From Peronospora farinosa (Eukaryota; Oomycota; Peronosporomycetes; Peronosporales; Peronosporaceae): DNA of 64,000 bases. This document shows, piece by piece, positions 32,994 to 44,670 of this stretch. Both the position numbers and the translations under genes were made by a program. Numbering within the stretch: position 1 is the first letter of the stretch; each line of letters begins with the position of its first letter. The notes under the pieces were generated by a model. The model was not told the origin of the DNA. It did no database searches and worked only from the letters and a program-made list of their open reading frames with translations. Location: the NCBI GenBank assembly GCA_947646735.1, contig CANTFK010000017.1, forward strand, positions 62,001 through 126,000, written 5' to 3'.

Positions 32994-34749
32994 TTACATT
33001 TGGTTTTCGAGCAGACTCTCTTCATCGTCATGAAGATCGGGGTGTGTGGACAAGCTGTGTTTGGGGCTATCTGGGAAGTTATTTGAAGTAATGCTGGTGC
33101 TGCAGTAATCTTCTCCGTGGCTAGACCGCGCGTAGATAGACTCATCCGAGGCGTTGCAATGAAAAAACGCCGCACCAAAGATGAGGACAAGTGCAGCGAT
33201 CCCAAACACGAGGTCCCACGAGCCCGTAGCTTGCAGAATTGCGCCTGTGACCACATTGCCAATGATGCCCGGGATGGTGCCAAAGGTGTTGGAGACGCCC
33301 ATAACATGTGCAGCGTGGTTAGACGCAACATCGATCATGTTGACCCAATATCCAGCCATAGCGGCGCGACTGGTGAACAGTGTCATACACAGCAATGCCA
33401 CTGCCATGGGAGCTGACTTTGCGAAGCGTAGCGAGAAGAGAAAGAAGGCGCATCCGATGAACGAAAAAGCGTTCATGATCTGGCGCACATGCAGTTCACG
33501 GTAGCCGCGAATGACCAGATGATCTCCCAGTCGCCCAAACAGCAGAGTGCCGATGTAGCCGCACATGTAGGGTAACGCGGCGGCAAACCCGCCTTCTTTG
33601 GCCAGATCGAGGTCCAGAACTTGTTTAAAATACTGCGGGATCCAGCCCAGCAGGATGTACCAGCTGTAGTTGTAACACATGTGCGCAACGTAGATCGCCC
33701 ACGCAGGCCGTGAGGTCAGCAGCACACGCCAATTAATCGCATGGGTGTCAAGCTCGGCGCGAGAGCGCTGACGTTGGTGAGTGTCTGAGTCGACTGAGCG
33801 GTTGCGAACGATGAAATTGCGTTCCTCAAGCGATATGTAGGGGTCATCTTCTGGTCGGCTAACTCCCATGAAGACGTATGTTATGACCCAGATGAAGCTG
33901 AGCACACCGAACGCAACAAAAATGTATTGCCAACCGCTAGCTGCCATAATAGTAGGCGATATGATCAGTGCAGTGATGGTGCCTAGGTCTGAACCACTTG
34001 CCACTAGCGAGACAAGACGACTCCGTTCCTGTATCGGGTACCACGCACCAGCAATTTGATGCATGCAAGGGAACAAGATGCCCTCCCCAAGCCCCATACC
34101 CGCTCTTGTGAAGAACAGACACGTAAGGCATTTAGCCACGAGCACCGTCGACAGATCCTGCAATGTCAGTAACGTATGAAGAAGAGTCAGCAAATGAGAA
34201 GTCTCTTCAACGAATTAGCCAACTCAGTAACCACGTACGAAAAGTGTCCAGACGACAACTCCAGTAAGCAAGACAATTTTAGCGCCAAACCTAGCAGCAA
34301 AATACCCTCCTGGGATCTACAAAGCAGCCAGCTACACATTAGGAGCAGCCCTTTTGTGTTTGACAACTCTATGGACGTACTTGAGTGCACATGTAACCGT
34401 AAAAGAATGCAGACAAAACTTCGCCTTGTTCCTTCTTATTCGTCACGAATACCGGCAATGCGATGCCCATGTTGGTTCCTGTTTTCCACAACAAAGCCAT
34501 CATCAGATTCCGTGACTCTCGCATCCAAAGGCTGATTGATATCTTGCAATAGAACGTACGATCGGCGTAGCAAATGGTAGAGACACAGAGACACAGGAAT
34601 GCCGTCACATAGCGTCGCTTCCCTCGTGACAGCTCCCGCGAAACGTCTCCCATAGCGACAATATCGGCCTTCCTCCACATTTCTTTGTTTGCTTTTGCCA
34701 TGTGTTGTTGCGTAGTGGTCCATTGATGGCGATCGTTACAGTCCATCAT
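32994..34749 (-). CDS. SLC17-type anion:cation symporter (MFS)
   Basis: Membrane transporter of 509 residues in four exons: 34749-34560, 34478-34381, 34316-34239 and 34157-32994, phase-consistent throughout. Splicing restores typical ACS/SLC17 segments: ICYADRTNMGIALPVF after helix 1, FFYGYMCTQIPGGYFAARFGAK, the family signature GMGLGEGILFPCMHQIAGAWYP with ERSRLVS, and later YNYSWYILLGWIPQYF. The SLC17 family carries phosphate, organic anions, glutamate or sialic acid; the substrate here cannot be told. The C-terminus is long and acidic and ends in a dileucine-like DDEESLLENQM, which suggests sorting to an internal compartment. Downstream end lies about 70 bases from the PPR gene end, in convergent orientation. 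Confidence 0.85.
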
Positions 34750-34878
34750 GGCTTTCTACCAATCATAGTACGACAGATCGTGCGTAGCACCTCAATGGAC
34801 ATCAAGAACCGGTAAGATTGACAGAGTGGATAAGCAAGCAAGCTTACATGATGAACTAGTAAAAGTTCGTAGCCTCTT

Positions 34879-37800
34879 CTAGGTGCGGTGTCGTTTCGGG
34901 ACGGCAGAGGCTGACGTTTTATTGGCCTTGCGAGCTCCTGTTCCTGCACTTGGCACCTTCATGCTCCGAGCGGCCACGGGCTTCTTTCTGTGCAGTCCAG
35001 ACAGTCCTGCTTTCTGTATCTTGGACGGAGTGACGGGCTTGATCTCGGTTTGTAATTCCAGACTTTGTTCTGCTTCGGATGCAATGCCAGGATGTAGAGT
35101 ATCTTGATGATTGCTGCTCGTAGATGTGTTGCCAATGGCAGTATTGGCGGTAGCGATGCTGGTAGGAGTGTTGCTTTGAGATTCCATGGCGGAGTCTGCG
35201 ACGGTAAGCGAGATGTCATCGGAGTTACTTGGGCTGACATCGCTTAACCTCCTTCTCTTGTAACCAGGCTCACTACTTGACAAATTGGTGTAGCTAGATG
35301 TATGTACCGCGGCGTTTAGCTGCTCAGCTGAGACTTTCGTTGACTCGAAGGACGGAAACGGTCGGTCATCCGTCTTGACTGGGGTGGCTCCAGTTCTTGC
35401 ATTGATCTAGGTAAGAATCAACAAGTAGAAGCGAACAAGTTAGAACTACAATCGCGAGATGCAATATCCAAGAGCATGAAAACCTACCTTTCGTTTCTTC
35501 ATGTATGTTTCCATATCGTACAGTTGCTGGGAGGAGGCTGCAGTAGCTTTGGCAACAATGTCTTTACCAAGCGTTGCTACTGACTCAATCTTGTCCTTTG
35601 TGTGCGAGATTTGAGTTTGTAGCACTTTTTCCAGTGTCTTGGACCCTCCATTCAGAAGTTGTCGGAGCTCTTCGTGCTCACCAAAGAACTGCATTGCTTG
35701 ATCTCGCCTCTGTGTCGACGTTGCTGCATTATCCTGTGAGTGCTTCTCCGATACAGACAGCGTTTTTTCCGAGTGTTTTTTTGCAAGCTCTGTTGTCTCG
35801 TTTTTCCATGTCGTTTGCAGTCGTTCGTGTGCCCGAACCAGCTCCGTTTGTCGTGCGTTTGCATCACAGAGTTGGTCTTGCATGCCAGACAAACGTTCAC
35901 GAAGCCCCGCTGTCTCGCCCTCGTGTTTTGCGCTCTGATTGCCCATCGCCTGCACGAATCCCTTCACTTCTTGCTCCGTTATGGTCTGCACGTATGAAAG
36001 TTGTTTCTGTTGCTTCTTCGTGTTCTCTTCAATTAGCAGCGTCTGCTCGTCGAGCTTCTGTGTTTGGTTTTGAATACACTTCTCGATATACTGCGCCAAG
36101 TGTGCCTTCATGCTGTTTAGTTCCTCCTGTTGCTGGGCGTGACTGTCTTTTAGTGCATCCACAAGTGCTGCCTTGCTTTCCTTGAGCTCCTTGCTTTGTT
36201 TTGCGACTGATACGTCAATTGCCACCTGTAACTCTAGCAACTTATCGCTTTGCTCCGTAAGAAAACTGGCCAACTCATCGCGAGAGCCCTCTAATGCCGA
36301 ATGCATGCTTTTTAAGAATGACACATTTTGCGATTCTGACGTGGACAAGTCTTCCATAATGACCGTTGCGTGACACTTGGACACTTCGATAAGTTTTTCC
36401 AGCTGCTTCTCCATAGCTTCCTGCTCCTCTTTCATCGACGTTGCCATTTCTTCACGCTGTCCTGACCTTCGGGTATCATCTTCAGTGTGCGATTCAGTAG
36501 TATGCAATTTATGCGCTTCGACAAGGCCTTGCATTGCATTCAGACTAGTGATCAACCCATTCAAATCTGTTGAATGAGCCGATTGCAGTTCATGCAGTGC
36601 GGTTGAGACGTCATGAAACATGCTTTCTTGACTTTCCTTGTCTTTTGCAAGTCGCTTCATAAGCGCATTGATTCGAGATTGCGAGTCACTACGATACGAT
36701 GATGCCAGCTCTGTGTTGGCCTCTTCTACGCGCTGGGTGTCCTCTACAATACCGAAACAGATAGCAAATATTAGCAAGCCTGCTTCTGATGCAGTAAAGG
36801 ACTATGTATAATGTAGCGTACCAATTTTCGCCAAAAGCTGAACGGCCTTCTTTTCACTGGCATTGTACATCTTTGCAGCGGTAGCTCCGTTTGCAAGTAG
36901 AACTTGCTCATTGTCTTGGAATTCTTTCAGCACACCCTGTACTTGCTGTAACTCCTGGGTCGTCTTCTCCAAGATTTGCTTTGTCGAAGCAAGTTCCTCT
37001 TCTGTTATAGCTAGTTTGTCGCTCACCTCTTGCTTTGCAAGTGTTAGTGCCACCACCTTGCTCGCATGCTTTTCAGCAACTTCCTCAAACTCTTTACACG
37101 ACGCGTTCCTTGCCGTTAGAATATCTTCCAGCTCCGTTAATTGAACAGCCTGACCGGCCAGCCGCTCTTGCATATCAGTAAATTGCTCTAGCGGGAGGTA
37201 CACGCCGTCTTTCATTCTCGCAGCACGCAGGGCCGCTCGGAGTGTCTCGATCTCGCTTCCAAAATCATTCAGCAATCCTGCCTTGGTCATTTTCTGGTTC
37301 AATTCCGGTTTGTTTTTGATATTCTTGGCGCGAAATGCGTATTCCAGCGTGCTAAGCGTCTCATCAAGGCTATCTGCACAAGGAGCTAGTGTTGCAATAA
37401 TCGTCGTTTTCGCTCGTCCTCCAAGTGACTCTTGTAACAAGCGCGTAAGCTTACTATCACGATATGGAACGTGTGGGAGATTGTCAACTAGTGCCGTAAT
37501 GACACGTCCTAAAGTGAGCAAACTCTGGTTGATCGTGCCTGCTTCACGTGCTCTAGCATTCCGTGCTCCAGATCGACCAACACATTCCGATCCAGCAAGA
37601 TCCACAAGATTTAATTGTCCAATACGTAACAGATCTTCACCAGCGGCATTGTGCTCTTTACTGTGAATTCTCACAGTAAAAATACTATGAGAACGACTCG
37701 AATTTTCGTTCATTAATGTCTCTGAGGTGACACGATTCTTGACACCAGTATTCACGAGCTCATACACGTGTTTAGCTGTCGTTGCCGTGACTTCCAGTAA

Positions 37801-38376
37801 ATTGACACAATAAATTCCTCCTCCTCTTTTGGCATCTTCCATCAGTCTCAGCTTCTTGTCAGTATCAGGGTCCAATAAATCCTTCAGCTCTTCATTGTAG
37901 AGCTGTAAAAAGGACACACGGACACTAAACTCTTCTTCGCTAGCTTCCAAGGCGTCAAAAATACAGTGAACACTTCGTGGAATAATTCCAGCCATATCAC
38001 TGTCTGGAGAGAGGTCTCCCTGCATTGTAAATGTCTTGCCTGTACCTGTCTGACCATAGGCAAATACTGTACAATTATAACCAGCCAATGCCTCGTCTAC
38101 GGCCGGTCGTACAACGGCATCAAAAACGTCCTTTTGTGTCGAATATTGACCAAAAACACGGTCAAATGTGTACGTCTTGCGCTTGACAACAGCCACTTCA
38201 CTGGAATTCGGTTTGCATTGTACGACCGCGCCACGTCCGGCAGATTTTTCACGACTGTTTAAAGGACGACAACGTACAGCTACTTGCACGTTCGTTGGTG
38301 TTGAAAAGGAAGGAGAAGGCGTGTCATGTTGCATGGGAGAAGAGGACGACGACATGCCAGTAGTGGACTCGGTCAT
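34879..38376 (-). CDS. Kinesin-5 (BimC/Eg5 type) mitotic motor
   Basis: Plus-end motor that crosslinks spindle microtubules. It is 1112 residues in three exons: 38376-36822, 36743-35488 and 35406-34879. The N-terminal motor domain has NVQVAVRCRPLN, P-loop FAYGQTGTGKTFTMQG (about 105-112), switch I NENSSRSHSIF and switch II LVDLAGSE, then the neck after EYAFRAKNIKNKPE, where the KNKPELNQK segment is typical of kinesin-5. Long coiled coil covers about 430-930. The tail contains TGATPVKTDD and VTPSKIQKAG, short TP-x-K segments that could be BimC-box-like CDK sites, followed by a basic C-terminus (KKPVAARSMK, VPKRHRT). The class is inferred from the neck, the length and the tail. The ATG at 38376 is the nearest start before the motor; upstream frame is open but hydrophobic and unlikely. 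Confidence 0.88.
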
Positions 38377-38477
38377 GACCTTCTTTTGGCTTGACCTTTT
38401 TTCAAATAATGAGGGTTTTGTCCAATCATGCAGAGACACGGTTTTAATGGTACGAATTAGCATGAATTCATCGAGGA

Positions 38478-38532
38478 TGTCAAAAAGACATGTCAAAATC
38501 AATATAATACCTGTCAAAATCACGTGTCAAAA
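38478..38532. promoter_or_regulatory. Four direct copies of TGTCAAAA in a divergent promoter
   Basis: TGTCAAAA occurs at 38478-38485, 38491-38498, 38512-38519 and 38525-38532, all on the plus strand, in the 209-base space between the kinesin-5 and DDX56 starts. A related inverted TTTGACA lies at about 38576. The copies are embedded in AT-rich sequence and spaced 13, 21 and 13 bases apart. They may be operator-like sites for a factor acting on one or both genes. Confidence 0.5.
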
Positions 38533-38585
38533 ATGATTTGATCTGCCGACCAACCAACACTTGGGCAGTTGATTCTTTGACAATT

Positions 38586-40664
38586 ATGACGCACCCCAAG
38601 GTACGGGAGACTTTTTTGGACGGACAAAAGCCCTTTGCTGCATGTGAGTTTGGTCTAGATCGTCGGTTGTCCAAGGCCGTAGCCAAGATGCACTTTGTAC
38701 ATGCGACACTAGTGCAAGTTCACTGCATTCCATTGGCGTTACTGGGCAAAGATCTGCTCGTACGCGCTCGGACGGGCTCCGGCAAGACGGCAGCCTTTGC
38801 GCTGCCGTTATTGCACAAGATTTTGCAGCATAAACAGGACGTACCTGCTAGTGACTCAGCCGTGCGTGCGCTCGTGTTGGTGCCTACGAAAGAGTTAGTG
38901 GAACAGACACGGCGTCATATGATTGAGCTCATGTATTACTGCCAAGACACGGTGAGTCTACTGGCACTAGGCAGCCAGAGCATGAACGCACAACAAGCAC
39001 TGTTACGTGATGCACCGGACGTGCTTGTGGCCACGCCGGGTCGCCTTGTAGCACACCTGGAAGCTGGCAACTTGACGCTCAAGGACTCGGTGCAGACGGT
39101 CGTTATTGATGAAGCTGATCTTGTGCTGTCTTTTGGATATGGAGAAGACATTCGTACCATTTTTAATGCACTGCCAAAGGCGTGTCAGACATTCTGCATG
39201 TCGGCAACATTGAGTCCCGAGCTAGAGAAACTCAAACGCTCGGTGCTGCATAACCCTGCGGTCGTGAAGCTCGAGGAGGGCGCTACAGACGGAAAACTCC
39301 AGCAGTTTTACTTGCCGGTGAAGGCTGTTGACAAAGATCTGCTGCTGTACGCGTTGCTGCGACTTGGCGTGGTGAGCGGCAAGGTGATTTTCTTTGTCAA
39401 CACGACGGATGCGGCGTACCGACTCAAGCTTTTCTTTGAACAATTCGTGATCAAGAGTGCAGTGCTAAATGCCAAGTTGCCTCACAATTCACGCCAGCAT
39501 ATTATTGAGGAGTTCAATCGTGGCCTCTTCGACTATCTAATCGCTACAGACGATAGCGTGGATCGCGACGAAGTTGGTGATGAAGACGAGGACGATGGTG
39601 ACGAAGAAGAGGATGAGGTTTTGAAGCAGAACGAAGAAGAGGAAAACGCAGATAACTCGGACACGGATTCAGACGCTGTGAAAGAGGACGTAGAAGAAGT
39701 AGAGAATGATGGGAGAGACAGCGACAAGGAAGAGAATGCTGATAGCGAGGAAGATGACGAGGTCGTGGAAAGTGACAAGGGAGAGGCAGTTGAAAACGAC
39801 AATGCTGCTGACGACGACGATGAGCAGCAGGAGAAAACGACGGTGAGCGCTAAGCGTGGACGAGCTGATGACGAAGGTTACGGAGTGTCGCGCGGTGTTG
39901 ACTTCCGTGGTGTTCAATTTGTTATCAACGTGGACCTTCCTAAAAGCGTGCGCGCGTACACCCACCGCATCGGACGTACTGCTCGTGGGGGTGCCTCTGG
40001 TACGGCGCTGTCTCTTGTGTGCAAAGAAGACCCCAAAGAGGAGCGCGCGCTGAAGCGTGTGCAGGCAAAGCAGCAAGCTGTTCGCTCCGAGGCAAATGAC
40101 GTTATTGCTCAGCCCGCTGAGCTAGCCTTTGATCTGAAAGAAATTGATTGTTTTCGCTATCGTGTGGAAGATGTCCGTCGTGCTGTTACACGTGTGGCCG
40201 TGCGCGAGGCTCAGCTGGCTGATATCAAAAAGGAAATGCTCAATTCAGAGCGTCTGGCGGCATATTTTGAGGCAAACCCGCGTGATTTGAATGTGCTCGA
40301 GCACGACAAGGTGGTCGGCTCAGCACCAGTACAGCCTCACCTGGCGACTATCCCGGACTACCTTGTTCCTCTCGAGTTGCAACCACCGGCACCAGCACGT
40401 ACCAAGAAGAAATCCAACAAGCGGCAGCGTCTCGCTGACGGCAAGCGCCGTACCGATAACGACCCATTGCACACGTTCGTGGCTCGTGATGCTAGCGACG
40501 ACAAGAAACAGACAGCGGAAGATCGTATCAGCTATGGCAACATCGGTGTGGGGAAGAGCACTGCTGGTCGTCAGAAGTGGAAAAAGCAGCACCGTAAGGG
40601 CCATTTCAATCCCAAAACGATCGCGAAGAAGAAGTTCAGGATGAGCAAGGGTGCCACTCATTAA
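38586..40664 (+). CDS. DDX56: DEAD-box RNA helicase DDX56/DBP9, ribosome biogenesis
   Basis: Nucleolar ATP-dependent RNA helicase needed for 60S ribosomal subunit assembly. Single exon, 692 residues from the ATG at 38586; an in-frame ATG at 38538 would add 16. Motifs: Q-motif region, Walker A ARTGSGKTAAFALPLL, Ib ATPGRLVAHL, DEAD box VVIDEADLVLSFGYGED, SAT in CMSATLSPELEKL, KVIFFVNTTDAAYRLKLF, DYLIATDDSV, GVSRGVDFRGVQFVIN, and VI THRIGRTARGG. The family-specific C-terminal part matches human DDX56: CFRYRVEDVRRAVTRVAVRE, LNSERLAAYFEANPRDL and LATIPDYLVPLEL, then a basic tail. An acidic insert (about residues 325-430, almost all Asp/Glu/Asn/Ser) lies between motifs IV and V, where DDX56/Dbp9 proteins also carry a variable insert. 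Confidence 0.95.
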   Translation: MTHPKVRETFLDGQKPFAACEFGLDRRLSKAVAKMHFVHATLVQVHCIPLALLGKDLLVRARTGSGKTAAFALPLLHKILQHKQDVPASDSAVRALVLVPTKELVEQTRRHMIELMYYCQDTVSLLALGSQSMNAQQALLRDAPDVLVATPGRLVAHLEAGNLTLKDSVQTVVIDEADLVLSFGYGEDIRTIFNALPKACQTFCMSATLSPELEKLKRSVLHNPAVVKLEEGATDGKLQQFYLPVKAVDKDLLLYALLRLGVVSGKVIFFVNTTDAAYRLKLFFEQFVIKSAVLNAKLPHNSRQHIIEEFNRGLFDYLIATDDSVDRDEVGDEDEDDGDEEEDEVLKQNEEEENADNSDTDSDAVKEDVEEVENDGRDSDKEENADSEEDDEVVESDKGEAVENDNAADDDDEQQEKTTVSAKRGRADDEGYGVSRGVDFRGVQFVINVDLPKSVRAYTHRIGRTARGGASGTALSLVCKEDPKEERALKRVQAKQQAVRSEANDVIAQPAELAFDLKEIDCFRYRVEDVRRAVTRVAVREAQLADIKKEMLNSERLAAYFEANPRDLNVLEHDKVVGSAPVQPHLATIPDYLVPLELQPPAPARTKKKSNKRQRLADGKRRTDNDPLHTFVARDASDDKKQTAEDRISYGNIGVGKSTAGRQKWKKQHRKGHFNPKTIAKKKFRMSKGATH

Positions 40665-41161
40665 GGAGTCTGAACTTTGAACCATGGTTGCCTACAGTGG
40701 AAGCCTTGTACCAGGTATCGTGGATCTTTGTTCTTGCATATCTTGCCGAATAGATGCATGTACACGTGTTTGCCTCGTTTATGGTGTTCTTGTCTTGTGT
40801 TCGTATATGATCGATTGTCGAAGCGAAAGCGCGTATGGAATGGGTCGACTATTACCAAGTAACGAGAGCTGCAAACAGCAACACAAATAAAGCAAAACTG
40901 TGTCTTCTTCGTGCTGCTATTCGACAAGTTGATGCCAAAGATCGTCACCCGTAAGCTGCATCACGGTCAGCTGAGATACGCTAGTCGGACACGTCCACTT
41001 TGATCAGGACGAATCAGCTATAAAGCGAAGAAGAAGAAAGCCTTCTGCTTCTTCTGAGAAACCCCAAGTGCAGTATTGGCTTCTTATGATCGAGATGCAG
41101 CTAGATGAATATCGTTCTGTATTCTTGCCATGCGCGTGGTGCGCGGTCTAGTCTAACAGCG
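40665..41161. other. Convergent intergenic stretch
   Basis: About 500 bases between the 3' ends of DDX56 and the amino acid transporter gene. It should hold both 3' UTRs. Short frames only; no repeat or RNA gene recognised. Confidence 0.5.
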
Positions 41162-43103
41162 TCACGTATTCAAATTAGCGGGCGTAAAAGGTCTGAATCC
41201 GCTAGCACGCTGTGGCGAATTCCGTAGCACAAGTACAAAGTCAGCCCGACACTCAACCAGATGAGCACACCGATCCTGCAACCCAAAGTTAGTATCAAGA
41301 ACGCACTTGAGGCAAACAAAACATACGTACCAGCCCTCGATGGGGATACTCGCCATCATGTATACATTAGCCAGAATCCCGATGCATGGTATCAGTGGAA
41401 CTAATGGGCACTGAAATGATGTCGGAAGGTCACTGTGATCACATGGGTAAACGTGCACGACACGACGATTAGATCAGCACGACAGTCACACCAATGGTAT
41501 TGAGCTGCGCACCTGAATTTTCCCAATCGATGAATGAACACGAATGAAGCGATCACCAGCAAAGCGAGCGCGCCTTGAATCGTCCAGGGAAGGTCGAACA
41601 CGAAAGATAGCGACAAAGCGAAACATGATATCACGTATATGAGAACACGACGAACAACGCCACCACCGCTGAAAGTCGGGCGCATACGCAGAAGTAGGAC
41701 ACCAGCATTCACAAAAGTAAAGACTTGTAGTGTTCCGCACGAAATCACGTTGGCTAGGAAATCAAGCTCGAAGACAAACGCGATGATCGCAACAATGGTA
41801 CCAGTTAAGATTGTACTGGCAACAGGTACGTGCGTCCTGCGGTGAAGCGAGGCAAAGCGTGACGGCAGCAAACCATCCTTTGCCATCTGGTAGAAAATGC
41901 GAGGTTGACCCATAAGACAGGTAAATGCAGCCGTAGTTAGTCCGAAAATCGAACCAAACGATACTATACGGCCGGCCCAGGGTACGTCATGAAACATGAA
42001 GGCATTCACAAGCGGAACTTCGTCCCCCAGGATATTTACAGGTGCCATTCCAGTCACAACGAGCGACACTCCAACGTAAATAGTCATGGAGATCAACAGT
42101 GAGCCAATGATTCCCTTGGGTAGAGTGCGTTGCGGATCATGTACCTCTTCGGCTAGACAAGCCACCATGTCAAACCCCAAGTACGCAAAAAAGACCACGC
42201 CAGCACCCGTCATGACACCGTGAAAGCCGGCGGGCATAAACGGTTCCCAGTATGTCGTATCTACTTCTGTGCTTCCATACACCACGACAAAAAGTAGTAC
42301 CGAAATGTTCAACAGTGTCACAAATGCATTAAACTTGGCAGATTCCTGTAAAAAATGGCACACTCGCCATATTAGCAACATCATCCACGAAAATTGTTCG
42401 TCGATAGTTAGACTACAGATAAAAGTACGTACGTGAACGCCAGCAAGTAAGATGAAAGTACAGCAAATCACAAGAAATGCTGCTAGGATACTACACGAAA
42501 TGCCAAAAATCTCGGCACGTACGAGCCACATTGGGATATGAAGACCCAAATGTTGCAAAAACAAGTGTGCATACGATGCCCAACTCCGTGCAATTCCAGC
42601 TACACAAACCGCATCCAAAGTTACGTCAACACCCCGATTACAGTAGCTCCATAATCACCCCATTCTTCTCCACTCATTCCCACCTGCAGAGATACCGTAT
42701 CCCAATGTCAAATTCCAGCCAATAAGCCACGCCGATAATTCACCAAACGTGATATACACAAATGTGTACGCAGAGCCCGTGACCTTCAGTCCACATCAAG
42801 TTCAGTATCCTACAGTTACACCTTCAGTTACAAATTACGTACAGGTACACGAGCTGCAAACTCAGAATATGTGAGCGATGTAAAGATACAAGCAATGCCG
42901 CTAATTAGGAACGCCAACGAAATGCTTGGCCCTGCAATCTGTGCACCTACACCCACGAGCGAATAGACACCAGCACCTACTGAACATCCTACACCATAAG
43001 CTACAAGATCTAATAGTGTTAAACACTTCTTTAATGAACTAGATCCTTGCTCGCAACGAGATAATGGCTTCACGCGACAAGCAGCCTCAAGGAAGCGGTC
43101 CAT
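41162..43103 (-). CDS. Cationic amino acid transporter (CAT/SLC7, APC superfamily)
   Basis: Membrane permease of 525 residues with about 13-14 helices. Six exons are phase-consistent: 43103-42843, 42783-42684, 42599-42433, 42345-41513, 41432-41331 and 41276-41162. CAT-type segments: CLTLLDLVAYGVGCSVGAGVYSLVG (helix 1 with the APC glycine motif), VTGSAYTFVYITFGEL, HESAKFNAFVTLLNI, FFAYLGFDMVACLAEEVHDP with RTLPKGI, and QPRIFYQMAKDGLLP. The spliced C-terminal part reads FQCPLVPLIPCIGILANVYMM, as in CATs. It probably moves arginine or lysine across the plasma or vacuolar membrane; the substrate is inferred. It shares a short divergent promoter with RPT4. Confidence 0.88.
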
Positions 43104-43246
43104 GCCTTGTGTCTTTCCTTTGAAGGTAAAAAGGAAATGTGCTTTTTATCCAATAAAATAATTGATTGAATCTGTAAATGGGATTGGCTAAAATCAAGAC
43201 AGATCCAAAAAGGGGGTGTTCAAGATAATAAAAAACACGGACGAAA
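43104..43246. promoter_or_regulatory. Divergent promoter with two CCAAT boxes
   Basis: Only 143 bases separate the starts of the amino acid transporter and RPT4. CCAAT lies at 43150-43154 and the inverted ATTGG at 43183-43187. The rest is AT-rich. Coupled or bidirectional expression is possible. Confidence 0.4.
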
Positions 43247-44670
43247 ATGGCGTCGGTCTCGACAGAAGATGAACGTACACAGGTGCTCAATGCGTACAAA
43301 GCGAAAGTAATGGAACATCGTGAAATGGAAAGCAGGTGCGTGTCTTTCCTGTGGTATGAAAATGATCGTCTCAAACGCTCTACACGTTGCGTTATCTTGC
43401 TGCAATCGTTGAAACACTTTGGATCAGTTTCTAACTGCTTTTTACGTCATTTTTGGCTGTTAATTAGAGTGAAAAGCATGCGTGAGAACGCTAAAACGCT
43501 TGTAAAGGAGTTTAATAAGACAGAGAATGATCTAAAGGCTCTACAGGTGAGGATAAATTAGCCGAAATGGAACTAATTTTTACTTACATTGTACTAGATT
43601 TTACTTACATTGCACTAATTTTTACCTTTATTTGACGACCTTTTGCTGTGTAGAGTGTAGGCCAAATCATTGGGGAAGTATTGCGTCAGCTGGATGACGA
43701 TCGCTTTATTGTAAAGGCATCAAGTGGTCCGCGTTACGTCGTAGGATGTCGTGCGAAGGTGGACAAGAGTAAACTCAAGTCAGGCACGCGCGTAGCGTTG
43801 GACATGACCACACTCACTATTATGCGTTACCTACCGCGTGAAGTGGACCCTACGGTGTACCACATGTTGCACGAAGACGCTGGTAATGTGTCTTTTTCGA
43901 GTATTGGCGGTCTGAATGACCAGATCCGAGAACTTCGTGAAGTCATTGAGCTGCCACTCACGAATCCAGAATTGTTTCTCCGTGTCGGCATCAAGCCACC
44001 AAAAGGTGTTCTACTGTATGGACCGCCTGGTACGGGTAAGACATTGTTGGCACGTGCACTCGCGTGCAACATAAATGCTACCTTTTTGAAGGTTGTAGCG
44101 AGTGCCATTGTGGACAAATATATTGGTGAAAGTGCTCGTGTGATCCGTGAAATGTTCGGATACGCTCGTGATCATCAGCCGTGTGTCATCTTTATGGATG
44201 AGATTGATGCAATTGGTGGAAGTCGCTACTCAGAGGGGACGTCTGCTGATCGTGAAATTCAGCGTACGTTGATGGAATTGCTAAACCAACTTGATGGGTT
44301 TGACGCTTTGGGACAAGTAAAGATGGTCATGGCGACAAACCGACCTGACATTTTGGATCCTGCACTGCTGCGTCCTGGTCGTCTTGATCGTAAGATTGAA
44401 ATTCCGCTGCCTAACGAGGCCTCACGCATGGACATTCTCAAAATTCACTCGGGCCCCATCACGAAGAAAGGCGAGATTGACTACGAGTCGATTGTCAAGC
44501 TCACAGATGGTTTCAACGGTGCCGATATGCGCAACGTGTGTACCGAAGCAGGTATGTTCGCGATCCGTGCTGACCGCGAGTACGTTGTAGAGGAAGACTT
44601 TATGAAAGCAGCGCGAAAACTGGCCGAGACTAAGAAGCTCGAATCCAAGATGGACTACAGCAAGGTTTAA
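43247..44670 (+). CDS. RPT4: 26S proteasome regulatory ATPase RPT4 (PSMC6)
   Basis: One of six AAA ATPases of the 19S base that unfold substrates for the 20S core. It is 394 residues in three exons: 43247-43335, 43468-43546 and 43654-44670. The N-terminal coiled coil is split across exons 1-2 ([16 protein letters not shown]). The OB-like part follows ([30 protein letters not shown]), then the AAA domain with [20 protein letters not shown], Walker [14 protein letters not shown], the pore-loop segment [16 protein letters not shown], Walker [36 protein letters not shown] and [20 protein letters not shown]. The RPT4 identity rests on GPRYVVGCR and [20 protein letters not shown]. The C-terminus lacks an HbYX motif, as is normal for RPT4. 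Confidence 0.97.
43572..43626. repeat. 21-bp tandem repeat inside RPT4 intron 2
   Basis: Two full copies and one partial copy of a 21-base AT-rich unit built around ACTAATTTTTACTTACATTG (43572-43592, 43593-43613, 43614-43626). It sits between the exon 2 donor and the exon 3 acceptor, and is probably a recent slippage duplication with no coding effect. Confidence 0.7.

Noticed and set aside
32948..33331. Second frame over the 3' end of the SLC17-type gene
   Set aside because: Shadow frame of the transporter; the transporter frame has clear helices and family motifs.
36802..38523. Kinesin-5 start at the upstream ATG at 38523
   Set aside because: Adds a hydrophobic segment (MILTGIILILTCLFDIL) overlapping the TGTCAAAA promoter repeats; kinesin-5 motors start shortly before the motor domain.
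39533..39802. Serine-rich minus-strand frame opposite DDX56
   Set aside because: It is the complement of the acidic GA-rich insert; composition explains it.
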